Positions 23,533-32,376 of a DNA stretch of 64,000 nucleotides are shown in pieces (the stretch's first letter is position 1; each line of letters opens with the position of its first letter). Source of the DNA: VXOI01 sp965197575 (GTDB lineage Bacteria; Chloroflexota; Dehalococcoidia; Lucifugimonadales; UBA3495); NCBI GenBank assembly GCA_965197575.1, contig OZ240214.1, positions 1,240,001 through 1,304,000 of the forward strand, written 5' to 3'. The translations under genes and the position numbers were made by a program. Below the pieces are notes generated by a model that saw nothing but the letters and a program-made list of their open reading frames with translations, made no database searches and was not told the origin of the DNA.

Positions 23533-24138
23533 TCAGTTGGAAAGCGCGGCTATCACCTCGTCGGTCGTCCGCACTCGCACCAGCAAGGGCAGCACGTGCT
23601 TGATGGTCATTTCATGCACGTCTTCCTCACCGGCGGTGCAACAGTCGCTGACGACGACGCACTGCATATCGCGGTTCTTGGCATCGCGGGCGGTGCCTTC
23701 GACGCTGCGTTGCGTGGAGATGCCGCCGACCAGGATGGTCTCAGTGCCCAGCGATTTGAGGATGCCGTCGACGTTGGTGCCGTAGAACGCGCTGAACCGG
23801 GGTTTGACCACCAGGTAGTCGTTTGGCTGCATGGCGAGTTCGTCAACCACTGCGACTGCAGGAGTGCCAGCCTGATTGCCGGCGCCCGCCCCACCGATAT
23901 CGGAGATGGTCTTGGGGGCATCGGCGTTGTCGGCCCGCCGGTGCGTGGTGATGTAGATGAGGGGCGTGCCAACCTCGCGGCAGTGGGCCACCAGCCGGGC
24001 GAAGTTGTCGGTCACCGCCTGGCGGTTGGCGGGCGGGTTGTAGGGCGGGCCGTCACCCTTGGCCACGGCGTTGATCATGTCCACCAGGATTACGGCGGTC
24101 TTCTTCGGGTCCAGGGTAATCGGGTCAGGCATAGTCAT
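23533..24138 (-). CDS. isochorismatase-fold cysteine-hydrolase-like protein lacking the catalytic Cys
   Basis: A 201-residue isochorismatase-superfamily protein. Asp20 (VILVDMIN) and Lys112 (VVKPRFSAF) of the Asp-Lys-Cys triad are present. The usual Cys in the Cys-Val-x-x-Thr block is replaced: GGISTQRSVEGTARDA has Ser145. Nicotinamidases and N-carbamoyl hydrolases need that Cys, whereas isochorismatases of the PhzD type lack it. Either a non-thiol reaction or loss of activity is possible. It lies 49 bp after the YHS gene in a minus-strand run. Confidence 0.75.
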   Translation of the reverse strand: MTMPDPITLDPKKTAVILVDMINAVAKGDGPPYNPPANRQAVTDNFARLVAHCREVGTPLIYITTHRRADNADAPKTISDIGGAGAGNQAGTPAVAVVDELAMQPNDYLVVKPRFSAFYGTNVDGILKSLGTETILVGGISTQRSVEGTARDAKNRDMQCVVVSDCCTAGEEDVHEMTIKHVLPLLVRVRTTDEVIAALSN

Positions 24139-24187
24139 TAACTCCTTGCGATTGCCGGAATGTCTATCCCGCGCGAATCGCGGCGGT

Positions 24188-24388
24188 TCAACTGCTCAGG
24201 TAGGTGACCGGGCTGGCGAGGAACCGGGTGCGGCACTCCAGGCCGCAGAAGTAAATCCAACTGCCGTCGTGGAAGATGCGGGTGCCTTGTTGCGGGTCCA
24301 CTTCCGACGCGCCGTGACGGGTCAGTGAGGTCTGGGCGCGGGCCTGCTCTTCGTCGATTTCCTTCCCGCAAACGGGGTCTTTGGCCAT
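24188..24388 (-). CDS. YHS-domain metal-binding protein
   Basis: A 66-residue YHS-domain protein. AKDPVCGKEIDEE opens it and DGSWIYFCGLECRTRFLASP closes it, giving the conserved Cys and aromatic residues of this treble-clef-like metal-binding module. I use the ATG at 24388, with GGAGGA upstream. YHS domains occur in heavy-metal ATPases and alone near oxidoreductases. It sits 28 bp after an acyl-CoA dehydrogenase gene and is probably in its operon. Confidence 0.75.
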   Translation of the reverse strand: MAKDPVCGKEIDEEQARAQTSLTRHGASEVDPQQGTRIFHDGSWIYFCGLECRTRFLASPVTYLSS

Positions 24389-24416
24389 GTCTATCCTCCA
24401 TTTGAGCCGGATTGGG

Positions 24417-25586
24417 TCAGGCGGGAAGGGGCAGCCCAAGCCGGACCCGGCCCGGTTTGTCCAACAACGCGCTGGCGATTCTCGCCCGGTGTTCGAAGGT
24501 CGTGCCCAAGCGCATACTCCAAGCCGAGACCCGGCGGAACCACAGGTGCAGGTCGAACTCCATCATAAAGCCGATGCCGCCGTGAATCACTTGGGAGGAG
24601 CGCACTACCGACTCGCATTTTTCGTTGCAGAAGGCTTTGGCCTGGGACACTTCGACGCTGGCGGGCAGCCCCTGGTCCATCTTCCACAGGGCCTCGTAGG
24701 TCAGCAGTTGGCCGCCGTCGACGTGCAACAGCATGTCGGCGCACAGGTGCTGGATGGACTGGAACGAGCCGATGGGACGCCCGAAAGCGACCCGGTTCTT
24801 GGCGTATTCGGTCGCCATTTCCGCGTCCTTGCGGGTTGCGCCGATCATCTGGCAGCAGACGAGGGCCGTGGCCCGGTCCAGCATGGCTTCGAGGATGGGC
24901 CAACCCTCGTGCAGCTCGCCCACCAGGTCGTCGCGGGTGACGCGGACGCCGTCGAGGCCAACCCGGCTCTGCTTGTCCTTGGCTATGGTGACCAGCGGGG
25001 TCTGCGAAACGCCGGCGCCGTTGGGGTCGATGAGGAACAGAGAAATGCCCGCGTTTTCGCCGGAGGCCGGGGCGGTCCGCACCGCCGCCAAGCATTTCTG
25101 GGCCACGATGAAATTTTCGACGAACATCTTCTCGCCGTTCAAGACCCATCCGTCGCCGTCGGGCTGCGCTTGCTGCACGATGGCTTCCGGGACCAGCCGC
25201 GGGTCGCGTTCGGTGACGGCCCAAGTCAAAACCGTACTGCCGGTGCAGACTCCCGGTAGTATTTCCCGCTTCTGCGCCTCGGTTCCGGCTTCGGCGATGG
25301 TCAGCGCGGCCACCATCGTGCTGTGCAACGGCACGGGGGCCAACACCCGGCCCAGTTCCTCCATGATCATGCCCAAGTAGGTCAAGGGCAGTCCCTGGCC
25401 TCCGTAAGCCTCGGGAATAGCCAGCCCCAGCCAGCCCAGGTCGGCCATCTGCCGCCATAGGGCCGGGGGATAACCTATTTCGTCCAGCTCCATTTCGCGG
25501 ACCATCGCCGTGGAGACCTCGGCCTCCAAGAACTCACGGACCACGTTCTTGAGCATCTGTTCTTCTTCGGATGGCAGTATGTCCAT
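24417..25586 (-). CDS. acyl-CoA dehydrogenase (second of a pair)
   Basis: A 389-residue acyl-CoA dehydrogenase. The N-terminal helical domain is followed by LGWLGLAIPEAYGGQGLPLT, a middle beta domain (WVLNGEKMFVENF, LDGVRVTRDDLVG) and a C-terminal helical domain with VAFGRPIGSFQSIQH and SQVIHGGIGFMMEFDLHLWF. FAD-dependent alpha,beta-oxidation of an acyl-CoA is expected, with electrons passed to ETF. Adjacent paired genes of this type often form heteromeric enzymes for sterol or ring side chains; that is inference here. Confidence 0.85.
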   Translation of the reverse strand: MDILPSEEEQMLKNVVREFLEAEVSTAMVREMELDEIGYPPALWRQMADLGWLGLAIPEAYGGQGLPLTYLGMIMEELGRVLAPVPLHSTMVAALTIAEAGTEAQKREILPGVCTGSTVLTWAVTERDPRLVPEAIVQQAQPDGDGWVLNGEKMFVENFIVAQKCLAAVRTAPASGENAGISLFLIDPNGAGVSQTPLVTIAKDKQSRVGLDGVRVTRDDLVGELHEGWPILEAMLDRATALVCCQMIGATRKDAEMATEYAKNRVAFGRPIGSFQSIQHLCADMLLHVDGGQLLTYEALWKMDQGLPASVEVSQAKAFCNEKCESVVRSSQVIHGGIGFMMEFDLHLWFRRVSAWSMRLGTTFEHRARIASALLDKPGRVRLGLPLPA

Positions 25587-25623
25587 GCTCGTTCCTGTGG
25601 GAAAGTGGTGGTGGAGTCGCCGT

Positions 25624-26826
25624 CTAGCCGCGCGGCATACCCAGGCCGCGGCGGGCCATCTGGTCGCGCATTACCTGTACGCTGCCGTGGTTGATGCCGG
25701 ACTGGAACGCCCCCATGACGTTGTGGGCGAAGAGGCCGTTCTCGATGGCCTCTTCGGAACTGCTCAGCAACTGGGCGTAGGGGCCGAGAATCTGGGTGAT
25801 GGTCTCGGTGGTATGGACTCCGTGCTCCGGCGCCCAGACTTTTTCCGCCGAGCCTTCGTAGGTGAAGTTGCCGCCGCGCTCGACCAGCGACATGCTGCGC
25901 ATGGTCATAAGCCGACATACCTGGGCCTCGGTCCACAGCTCGGCCAGCTTGTCGCGGACGGCCGGGTCGTCGGCGGGCGAGTGGCCGCCGAAGTCGTTTT
26001 CCTTGATCCAGTTGACGATGTCCTCGTCGCGGCGCACGGAAATCAGGTAGCGGCTGGCGCCTACCCGGTCAAGGTTAAGCCCCATCGCCCCCACGTACCA
26101 GCCGGCGTTTTCCTCGCCCAGCAGGGACGATATGGGGATGCGCACGTCTTCGAAGAACGTCTCGTTGGTGCGCGCCATACCGTAGGTAGTGCCGATGGGC
26201 GCGGGCGGATCGCTCTGAATCGTCCACAGTGGGCGGACAGTGATGCCGGGGGTGTCCATCGGCACCAAGAAAATCGAGATGCCGCGATGGCGCGGCGCGT
26301 CGGGATCGGTGCGGGCCATCAGGTAGATGTGGGTGGCGTAATGGGCCGCCGAGGTGTACATCTTCTGGCCGTTGATGACGTACTCGTCGCCGTCGCGCAC
26401 CGCCCGGCACTGGAGCCCGGCCAAGTCGGCGCCGGCTTGGGGTTCGGTGAAGCCGAGGGCAAAGATTATCTCGCCGCTAATCAGACCGGGGATGAAGTGC
26501 TGCTTCTGCTCCTCGGTCCCGGCGGCCAGTATCGCCGGAGCGCCGCTGCCCGCGCCGCCGACGGCGATGCCAAGGCGGGCGAACTCCTCTTCCACAATGT
26601 ACTGCTCGATGCGGCTGCCGCCTTGACCACCGTACTCTTTGGGCCAACTGATACCGATCCAATTCCGCTCGGCGACCTTGCGGATAAGCTCCCGGTAGTG
26701 GACGCCGCGGCCCCCTTCTTCGGCGGTTTCCAGTTCATCGAGTACGTCCTTCGTGACGTGTTCGGCGATGAATTCCTGCAACTCGTTCCGCAGGGCTTCC
26801 TGCTCCGGGGTGTATCCAAAGTCCAT
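25624..26826 (-). CDS. acyl-CoA dehydrogenase (first of a pair)
   Basis: A 400-residue acyl-CoA dehydrogenase. ISWPKEYGGQGGSRIEQYIV, FALGFTEPQAGADLAGLQC and YVINGQKMYTSAAHYA are characteristic of the FAD-binding middle domain; the C-terminal domain ends GINHGSVQVMRDQMARRGLG. It resembles the long-chain/sterol side-chain subgroup. It is 37 bp upstream of the other dehydrogenase gene. Electrons would go to the EtfBA fusion encoded upstream. Confidence 0.85.
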   Translation of the reverse strand: MDFGYTPEQEALRNELQEFIAEHVTKDVLDELETAEEGGRGVHYRELIRKVAERNWIGISWPKEYGGQGGSRIEQYIVEEEFARLGIAVGGAGSGAPAILAAGTEEQKQHFIPGLISGEIIFALGFTEPQAGADLAGLQCRAVRDGDEYVINGQKMYTSAAHYATHIYLMARTDPDAPRHRGISIFLVPMDTPGITVRPLWTIQSDPPAPIGTTYGMARTNETFFEDVRIPISSLLGEENAGWYVGAMGLNLDRVGASRYLISVRRDEDIVNWIKENDFGGHSPADDPAVRDKLAELWTEAQVCRLMTMRSMSLVERGGNFTYEGSAEKVWAPEHGVHTTETITQILGPYAQLLSSSEEAIENGLFAHNVMGAFQSGINHGSVQVMRDQMARRGLGMPRG

Positions 26827-26935
26827 CTGGTGCCTCTTTTCGTTTGATGGCTAGGGGAAGCTGATTGCCAGGCAAGGTCAGGTGGGGCGCATCGTCTGAA
26901 GCCCCTGCCATTTTCCCCGCGACGCAACACCAGTG

Positions 26936-28288
26936 TCAAGTAATGCTAATGGTGTCGACCAGTTGCTGCACGCGCTCGGCGGAGGCGTTTTCCAGGTCTT
27001 CGACTATCTGGATGAACGTCTCGACTGCGGACTCGTTGACCACGCGGGAAGCGCATTGCCGCACTTTGCCCAACCGTTCGTCGCGGCTCAGGGGGTTGCC
27101 CCAGATACCCCGGGGCCGGTGGCACACGACCCCGAAGGAACCTCGGTCGGTGGTGGCGACCTGCACCCTGGTCCACATATCTTCGAAGTTGGCCGGGATG
27201 TCCGGGCTCATATCGAGTTCCGTCTTGGCTAGCAGCGCCTGAATCTCGGGGCGGCGCACGCTCTCGTCGGTGAAGGTGTCGATGGTGATGCGGCGGTCGA
27301 GTAGCGCCGCCGCGACGGTGTACTGGAAGCTGAACTTGCCCTCCAGGCCGGTCTGCGGAGAAGGACGGCCGACGTAAGCCATCACCGGCGTCTGGATGTA
27401 AACCGACGTAATCTTGTTGGGGTCGACTGCGTGTTTTTCCTGCAATTCAAGGGCCGCGTCGATGCCCCGGTGGGTGCCATACTGGCTGGGGTGCTTCTTG
27501 ATGGCCACGCCGGGGTCGACCATCCGGTAGGGGTTGCCGAAGTCGCGGGTGACGGCCTCCAGCTCGAAGCCCTCACCGAACATCACAGCGGGGTAGCCGG
27601 TGGGGTGGTCGAACACGTCCGGGTGGGCCGTGAATCCCTTGGCGGCCAGCAGCGCGGCCTCCAAGCCCATGCGCCCGGCGTTGCCGCAGTGGGTGGACTT
27701 GGTCATGGTGCCGGTATTGGCCGAAACCGTGCCGGCCCGGCTGCCGGCTATGCCAAGGGCCATGCGCGTTTGCTGGGTGTCCAGTCCCAGCATCACGGAA
27801 CCGGCCGCCGCGCTGCCCATGACGCCGACGAGTCCCGGCGGGTGAAAGCCACGCAGGTCCATGTCGGCCGAGGCTACGCGGATCCGCCCCTGCACCTCGA
27901 AGCCGGTGACCAGCGCGGTCAGGATGTCCTCACCAGTCGCCCCGTTGCGCTCCGCCAAGGCCATAATTCCGGGGAGGGTGGGAGACGTGGCATGGGTGGC
28001 CGGATGCCACATCACTTCGTAGTCCAGGACGTGACCAGCCACTCCGTTGACGAAGGCCGCCATCGGCGGCGAGGTCTTGAACCCTTGGCCGAAGACCGAG
28101 CACTGAGGGTTGCCGCCCATCTCCTGGGCGTAGTCGGCGATGATTCCGGCGGCCGGCTCCAGAGAACCGGCCAGGGTCACGGCCAGGCCGTCCAGTATGA
28201 CGACCTTCGCCGCCTCGACGGCTTCAACCGGAAGGGCGTCAAACCGCGCGCCGGAGATGTGTTGGGCCAGCTCTTCAGTGATCGACAT
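26936..28288 (-). CDS. MmgE/PrpD family protein
   Basis: A 450-residue MmgE/PrpD protein, a fold including 2-methylcitrate dehydratase and cis-aconitate decarboxylase. Recognisable stretches are VVILDGLAVTLAGS, FVNGVAGHVLDYEVMWH, HPPGLVGVMGSAAAG, STHCGNAGRMGLEAALLAA and KKHPSQYGTHRGIDA. The start at 28288 avoids overlap with the etf stop at 28300; the longer in-frame start would overlap it. Likely dehydrates or decarboxylates a tricarboxylate-like intermediate in the same catabolic block. Exact substrate unknown. Confidence 0.85.
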   Translation of the reverse strand: MSITEELAQHISGARFDALPVEAVEAAKVVILDGLAVTLAGSLEPAAGIIADYAQEMGGNPQCSVFGQGFKTSPPMAAFVNGVAGHVLDYEVMWHPATHATSPTLPGIMALAERNGATGEDILTALVTGFEVQGRIRVASADMDLRGFHPPGLVGVMGSAAAGSVMLGLDTQQTRMALGIAGSRAGTVSANTGTMTKSTHCGNAGRMGLEAALLAAKGFTAHPDVFDHPTGYPAVMFGEGFELEAVTRDFGNPYRMVDPGVAIKKHPSQYGTHRGIDAALELQEKHAVDPNKITSVYIQTPVMAYVGRPSPQTGLEGKFSFQYTVAAALLDRRITIDTFTDESVRRPEIQALLAKTELDMSPDIPANFEDMWTRVQVATTDRGSFGVVCHRPRGIWGNPLSRDERLGKVRQCASRVVNESAVETFIQIVEDLENASAERVQQLVDTISIT

Positions 28289-28299
28289 AACGCGCACCC

Positions 28300-30132
28300 C
28301 TAAAGCCCGTCCAGCACGGGCCGCAATTCTTCTATCAGGGGGGGTAGGAACTCTTCCCACGTTCCGACGATGCCGAAGTCGGCGGAGCGGAAGATGGTGG
28401 CGCGGCGGTTCTGGTTAACGGCCACGATGATGCCGGCTCGTTGCAGGCCGACGGTGTGGTTGAACGCCCCCCGGATGCCCACCGCCACGTAGACCGTGGG
28501 GGCGATGGTGCGCCCGCTGATACCCACCTGCAACTGCTGGGGCAGCCACCCTTCGTGCGTCACGTCGCGGGTGATGGCCACCGAGGCGTTGACGGACCGG
28601 GCCATCTCGACCACCCGGCCCACGTTGTCCGCTCCGACGCCCATGCCCAGTCCGATCACCACCCGGGCGCGGGCCAACTCCAGCCCCTCTTGGTCCTCTT
28701 GGAACTCTTCGCTGACCAGCCGCACGTCCGGCCCGTCAAAGGGCATGGCGGCGATCTGCTCCACGATGGCCGCCGCGCCCGGTTCGGGGATGGCCGGCGT
28801 GAGCAGTCCGGGCCGCAGCGTCACCAGGTTGGGCAGTGTCTTGGACAGGATTGGGGCCACGACGTTTCCGCCGAGAGCGGGTTTCAACTGCACCAGACGG
28901 CCTTCGTCGTCGATTTCGAGGTCGATAGCGTCGCCGGTCAAGCCCAACTCGAGGCGGGCGGCCAGCCGTGCGGCTAGGTCCCGGCCGTCGGCGGTGGAAG
29001 CGAACAGTATGGCGTAGGGTCTTTCCCGCTCGACGACGGCGGCCAGCGCTTGCCCCACGGCGCGGCTGCAAACCGGCCCCAATTCCGCGTTGTCCAGCGC
29101 CAGGACTCGGTCTGCGCCGTGCGCCGCTAGGGTCTCCGCCAGGGCCTCGCCGCCGCTGGCGATGACGACCGCCGCGACCTCGCTCCGGGTCACGGCGCTC
29201 AATTCCCTTGCCTTGCCCAGCATCTCCAGCGTGACGTGGGCCAACCCGTCTTTGGTGGCTTCCGCGACCACCCAAATGCTGCGCTCCGACACTCCGGGGT
29301 AGCGGGGCAGCATCTCCGGGGAGCTTTCCGGCTCTGCGGAGTTAAGCTCGGCCAAGCGGTCGCGCACCGAGTCGGCCACCTGGCGCGCCGCCTCCGCAGG
29401 CTCGACTTCCTCCAGCATTACCCCCAAGCGGTTCGGCTCCACCAAGCGGATCTCGTTTACCCAGGTGGGCGAACCTTCCGCGCCGAATTGGGAAATGTCC
29501 CCGGTCAGGTCGGCGGCGCTCACCTGGCCGGTCGGTTTGGTTGCGGCCTCTTCCATCTGCGCCCGGTTGGGGTACGATTCCGGGGCCACGCCCTCGGTGA
29601 CGCAGACCACGGCGGGGAGGGGACATTCCAGGACCTGTAGGCCCTCGTCGGTGATGCGCTCGGCCACCACTGCCCGGCGGTCGGCGGAAAAGTCCAGCTT
29701 GCGGACGTGGCTGACGTGGGGCAGCCCCATCAGCTCGGCGATCTCCGGCCCCACCTGCCCGGTCTCTCCGTCGGTGCTGTTGCGCCCGCAGATGATCAGG
29801 TCCGGCTGCTCCCGCGCCAAGGCCAACGCCAGCACCCGGGAGGTGGCCAGGGTATCGGAACCGGCGAGCGCCCGGTCCGTCACCAGCACCGCCCGGTCCG
29901 CGCCCAAGGCCAGGCAGTTGGTCAGTCCCTCGGCAGCGCCCGGCGGCCCCATGGTCAACACTATTACTTCGTCACCAGGCTCGGTCTTTAGCTCGGCCGC
30001 CCGGATTACGCCCAATAGATCGAAGGGGTTGACCTCCGACGGCACCCCTTCGCGAACGATGGTCTTGGCCTCGTAGTCGAACTGCATACGCGCGATGATG
30101 GGCACGTATTTCATGCAAACGGCGGTCTTCAT
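28300..30132 (-). CDS. etfBA: fused electron-transfer flavoprotein (EtfB-EtfA)
   Basis: A 610-residue fusion. Residues 1-261 are EtfB-like (MKTAVCMKYVP, EVNPFDLLGVIRAAELK, LIICGRNSTDGETGQVGPE). A linker of about 20 residues follows, then residues 284-610 are EtfA-like, with the FAD domain motifs VVIGLGMGVGADNVG, QLQVGISGRTIAPTVYVAVG, FNHTVGLQ and VNQNRRATIFRSADFG. In most bacteria the subunits are separate genes with the same order. It should accept electrons from the acyl-CoA dehydrogenases downstream. Only 11 bp separate it from the MmgE/PrpD gene. Confidence 0.9.
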   Translation of the reverse strand: MKTAVCMKYVPIIARMQFDYEAKTIVREGVPSEVNPFDLLGVIRAAELKTEPGDEVIVLTMGPPGAAEGLTNCLALGADRAVLVTDRALAGSDTLATSRVLALALAREQPDLIICGRNSTDGETGQVGPEIAELMGLPHVSHVRKLDFSADRRAVVAERITDEGLQVLECPLPAVVCVTEGVAPESYPNRAQMEEAATKPTGQVSAADLTGDISQFGAEGSPTWVNEIRLVEPNRLGVMLEEVEPAEAARQVADSVRDRLAELNSAEPESSPEMLPRYPGVSERSIWVVAEATKDGLAHVTLEMLGKARELSAVTRSEVAAVVIASGGEALAETLAAHGADRVLALDNAELGPVCSRAVGQALAAVVERERPYAILFASTADGRDLAARLAARLELGLTGDAIDLEIDDEGRLVQLKPALGGNVVAPILSKTLPNLVTLRPGLLTPAIPEPGAAAIVEQIAAMPFDGPDVRLVSEEFQEDQEGLELARARVVIGLGMGVGADNVGRVVEMARSVNASVAITRDVTHEGWLPQQLQVGISGRTIAPTVYVAVGIRGAFNHTVGLQRAGIIVAVNQNRRATIFRSADFGIVGTWEEFLPPLIEELRPVLDGL

Positions 30133-30183
30133 AGGGCGGTCACTTCTTCTGGTTGGTTGGGGCGGTTGCCGGAGTTCCGGCGG

Positions 30184-31581
30184 TTACGACGCATCGCCGG
30201 ACACGTTGATGAGCACGGCTTCCTCCCTCACGGTGGCGGCGAGGCGTTGCAAGCGGGAACTGATTGATACCGGGAAATGGGGCGGATTGGTCAGCGCTTT
30301 GAACCGGGTATCCAGCGACTCGAACTCTTCTTGGAACCGGCTGCGGACTTCTTGCAGCGTGGTCTCCTGGGAGGTACGCACCCCGCCGCGCATCACTTCT
30401 TCCAGCACCGGCTCGGTCCCGGCGGGCGTCGGCTCTTCCTCCAGCCCGATCATGTCGCCGGAGAACCGGCCCTGCGAGTCCCGCCGACGAAAGACCTGCT
30501 TTCCTCCGGGCAGGGAGACCTTGCCGGTGCTCAGCTTCATCACCGGGCGATGGTCGAAGCAGACGATCTTGTACACCATGTCTGACCAGGGCGCATCGGC
30601 CGACACCCCAGCCTTGGTCCCGACGCCGAACAGGTCGATGGGTGCGCCAGCGTTTATCAAAGAGTCCAACTCGTACTCGTCCAGACCCCCGCTGGCCAGG
30701 ATCCTGACGTAGTCCAGTCCCTCCCCGTCCAGCACGCGGCGCACTTGGCGGCTGAGCTGCCTGTAGTCTCCGGAATCTAGGCGCACCGCGGTCAGGCGGT
30801 TGCCGCCGGCCTCCATCTCTTTGGCCACTTCCACCGCGTTCCAGGCCCCGGCGATGGTGTCGTAGGTATCGAGCAGGAGGATTGTGCGCGACGGGAAGGA
30901 CTCGGCGTAGGCTCGAAAGGCGTCGATCTCCGAGGGAAAGCACGAAATGAACGAGTGGGCCATCGTGCCCGCCGGCGGAATCCCGTAGCGGCTGGCGGCC
31001 AGCACGTTGCTGGTGGAGGCGAACCCGGCGATGTAGCTGGCGCGCGCCATCTTCAACGCGGCGTCGGCGCCCTGGGCGCGACGGGAAGCGAAGTCAGCCA
31101 GCCCGCGCCCTTGGGCCGCCCAGACACACCGGGCCGCCTTGGTGGTCAGCGTCGTCTGGAGGTTCATCTGATTGATGACGTAGGTCTCGGCCAACTGGGC
31201 CTCGATGACCGGCGCGGTCACCTCAAGGACCGGCTCGTCGGCAAAGAAAAGCCGGCCCTCGGGAACGGCGCGGACGTCTCCGGTGAATCGGACGCCCCGC
31301 AGATAGTCCAGGAAGTCGTCGCCGAAAATCCCGGTCGAGCGAAGGTAGTCCACCGCCCCGTCGTCGAAGCCCAGCAACGAGAGATAGTCGAGCACATCGT
31401 CCAGCCCCGCCGACACCAAATAGCCCCGATTGGGGGGGTAGCTCCGCACCGTCAAGCTGAAAGTGGCCGGGGCGTGCATCCCCTGGCGGAAATAGGCCTG
31501 GGCCATCGTCAACTCGTAAAGGTCGGTGAACAACCCCAAGTCTTGAGCAATGAGGGGCAGGTTAGACGGTCTGCTTTGCAT
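30184..31581 (-). CDS. pncB: nicotinate phosphoribosyltransferase
   Basis: A 465-residue nicotinate phosphoribosyltransferase, converting nicotinate and PRPP to nicotinate mononucleotide with ATP, the entry of the Preiss-Handler NAD salvage route. Seen are FTDLYELTMAQAYF at the N-terminus, DFASRRAQGADAALKMAR, GTMAHSFISCF, LLDTYDTIAGAWNA, VRLDSGDYRQLSRQVR and LASGGLDEYELDSL with FGVGTKAGVS. The isochorismatase-fold gene 6 kb downstream is not an obvious nicotinamidase since it lacks the Cys. Confidence 0.92.
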   Translation of the reverse strand: MQSRPSNLPLIAQDLGLFTDLYELTMAQAYFRQGMHAPATFSLTVRSYPPNRGYLVSAGLDDVLDYLSLLGFDDGAVDYLRSTGIFGDDFLDYLRGVRFTGDVRAVPEGRLFFADEPVLEVTAPVIEAQLAETYVINQMNLQTTLTTKAARCVWAAQGRGLADFASRRAQGADAALKMARASYIAGFASTSNVLAASRYGIPPAGTMAHSFISCFPSEIDAFRAYAESFPSRTILLLDTYDTIAGAWNAVEVAKEMEAGGNRLTAVRLDSGDYRQLSRQVRRVLDGEGLDYVRILASGGLDEYELDSLINAGAPIDLFGVGTKAGVSADAPWSDMVYKIVCFDHRPVMKLSTGKVSLPGGKQVFRRRDSQGRFSGDMIGLEEEPTPAGTEPVLEEVMRGGVRTSQETTLQEVRSRFQEEFESLDTRFKALTNPPHFPVSISSRLQRLAATVREEAVLINVSGDAS

Positions 31582-31616
31582 TATCGTTGATAGTCCGGCG
31601 AATGCTTGGGTACTAC

Positions 31617-31850
31617 TCAGGCTGATGGAGCGAAGGCTTTTGCCGCGGCTTCCGGCAGTCTTATGGGAACGAAATAGTCTAGCGGGTACAGGTAGCCTTC
31701 GCCCGATTCATCGATGACCCTTATGTATTCGTGTTCGGCGGCGACGGGGTCCGGCATGACTTGATAGATTTTTCTCGTCTCCAATGCTGCCCGGTAATCG
31801 TCGTTTCTAATGCAAACGACGAATCGGGCCTCTTGGCGGTATTGGCTCAT
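31617..31850 (-). CDS. small conserved-looking protein, unknown
   Basis: A 77-residue soluble protein: RFVVCIRNDDYRAALETRKI, then EHEYIRVIDESGEGYLYPLDY and FVPIRLPEAA. The pattern suggests a small beta-barrel (SH3-like) fold, but I do not recognise a named family. No clear ribosome site precedes the ATG at 31850. It lies 35 bp before pncB in the same direction. Confidence 0.5.
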   Translation of the reverse strand: MSQYRQEARFVVCIRNDDYRAALETRKIYQVMPDPVAAEHEYIRVIDESGEGYLYPLDYFVPIRLPEAAAKAFAPSA

Positions 31851-31877
31851 GGCAACTAGCTACACCAGATTCAAGTC

Positions 31878-31910
31878 TGCCTATGGGGCATTATTGCCTA
31901 TGGGGCATTA
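31878..31910. repeat. 16-bp direct repeat, two copies
   Basis: TGCCTATGGGGCATTA occurs at 31878-31893 and 31895-31910, separated by one base. It lies in the short non-coding stretch between the small unknown gene and vapC. Contains the near-palindrome TGCCTATGGGGCA. Role unknown. Confidence 0.7.
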
Positions 31911-31986
31911 TGTTGAAGGGCTTGAAGGGTGTCAACCGAGCTCCCTTGCCCGCGCCCCGTCTTTTATCCCGCCGCAATCAAAACGC

Positions 31987-32373
31987 CTACCACAAGCGCC
32001 GTACACCATATCCATCAAAGAGCTGTTCGATGGAAACGAGCGCCAGATCTCGGGACAGCGCCTGCGCGATGAGCATCCGGTCGAACGGGTCTTGAAGAGG
32101 ACCCGGCAGCCCCCCGGCGCGCACGGCGTCATCCACGGTTATCAGCGATTCCTCGAAGCCCTGGCGGGCTATCGCCCCAGCAACGTCCAAGGCCAGCGCC
32201 TCTACGCCGGGGAGTTTGCCGAGACGGTGCTTGGTCGCTATCTCCCAGGCCGACGCTGCGCTGATTAGTACGTCGTTGTCTTCATCTTCTATGGCTCGAC
32301 GGGCGGGCGGCGACAATCGTCGGCTCCCTTCGAACCACCAGATGAACGCGTGGGTGTCGAGCAGCAATCGCAA
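31987..32373 (-). CDS. vapC: PIN-domain toxin, VapC family
   Basis: A 128-residue PIN-domain ribonuclease. The acidic metal-binding set is visible: Asp in LLLDTHAFIWW, Glu in SAASAWEIATKHRLGKL, and Asp residues in DPFDRMLIAQA. LALVSIEQLFDGYGV closes the fold. It would cleave tRNA or other RNA when free of antitoxin. Three bases separate it from the antitoxin gene, a standard toxin-antitoxin operon with antitoxin first. Confidence 0.9.
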   Translation of the reverse strand: MRLLLDTHAFIWWFEGSRRLSPPARRAIEDEDNDVLISAASAWEIATKHRLGKLPGVEALALDVAGAIARQGFEESLITVDDAVRAGGLPGPLQDPFDRMLIAQALSRDLALVSIEQLFDGYGVRRLW

Positions 32374-32376
32374 CGG

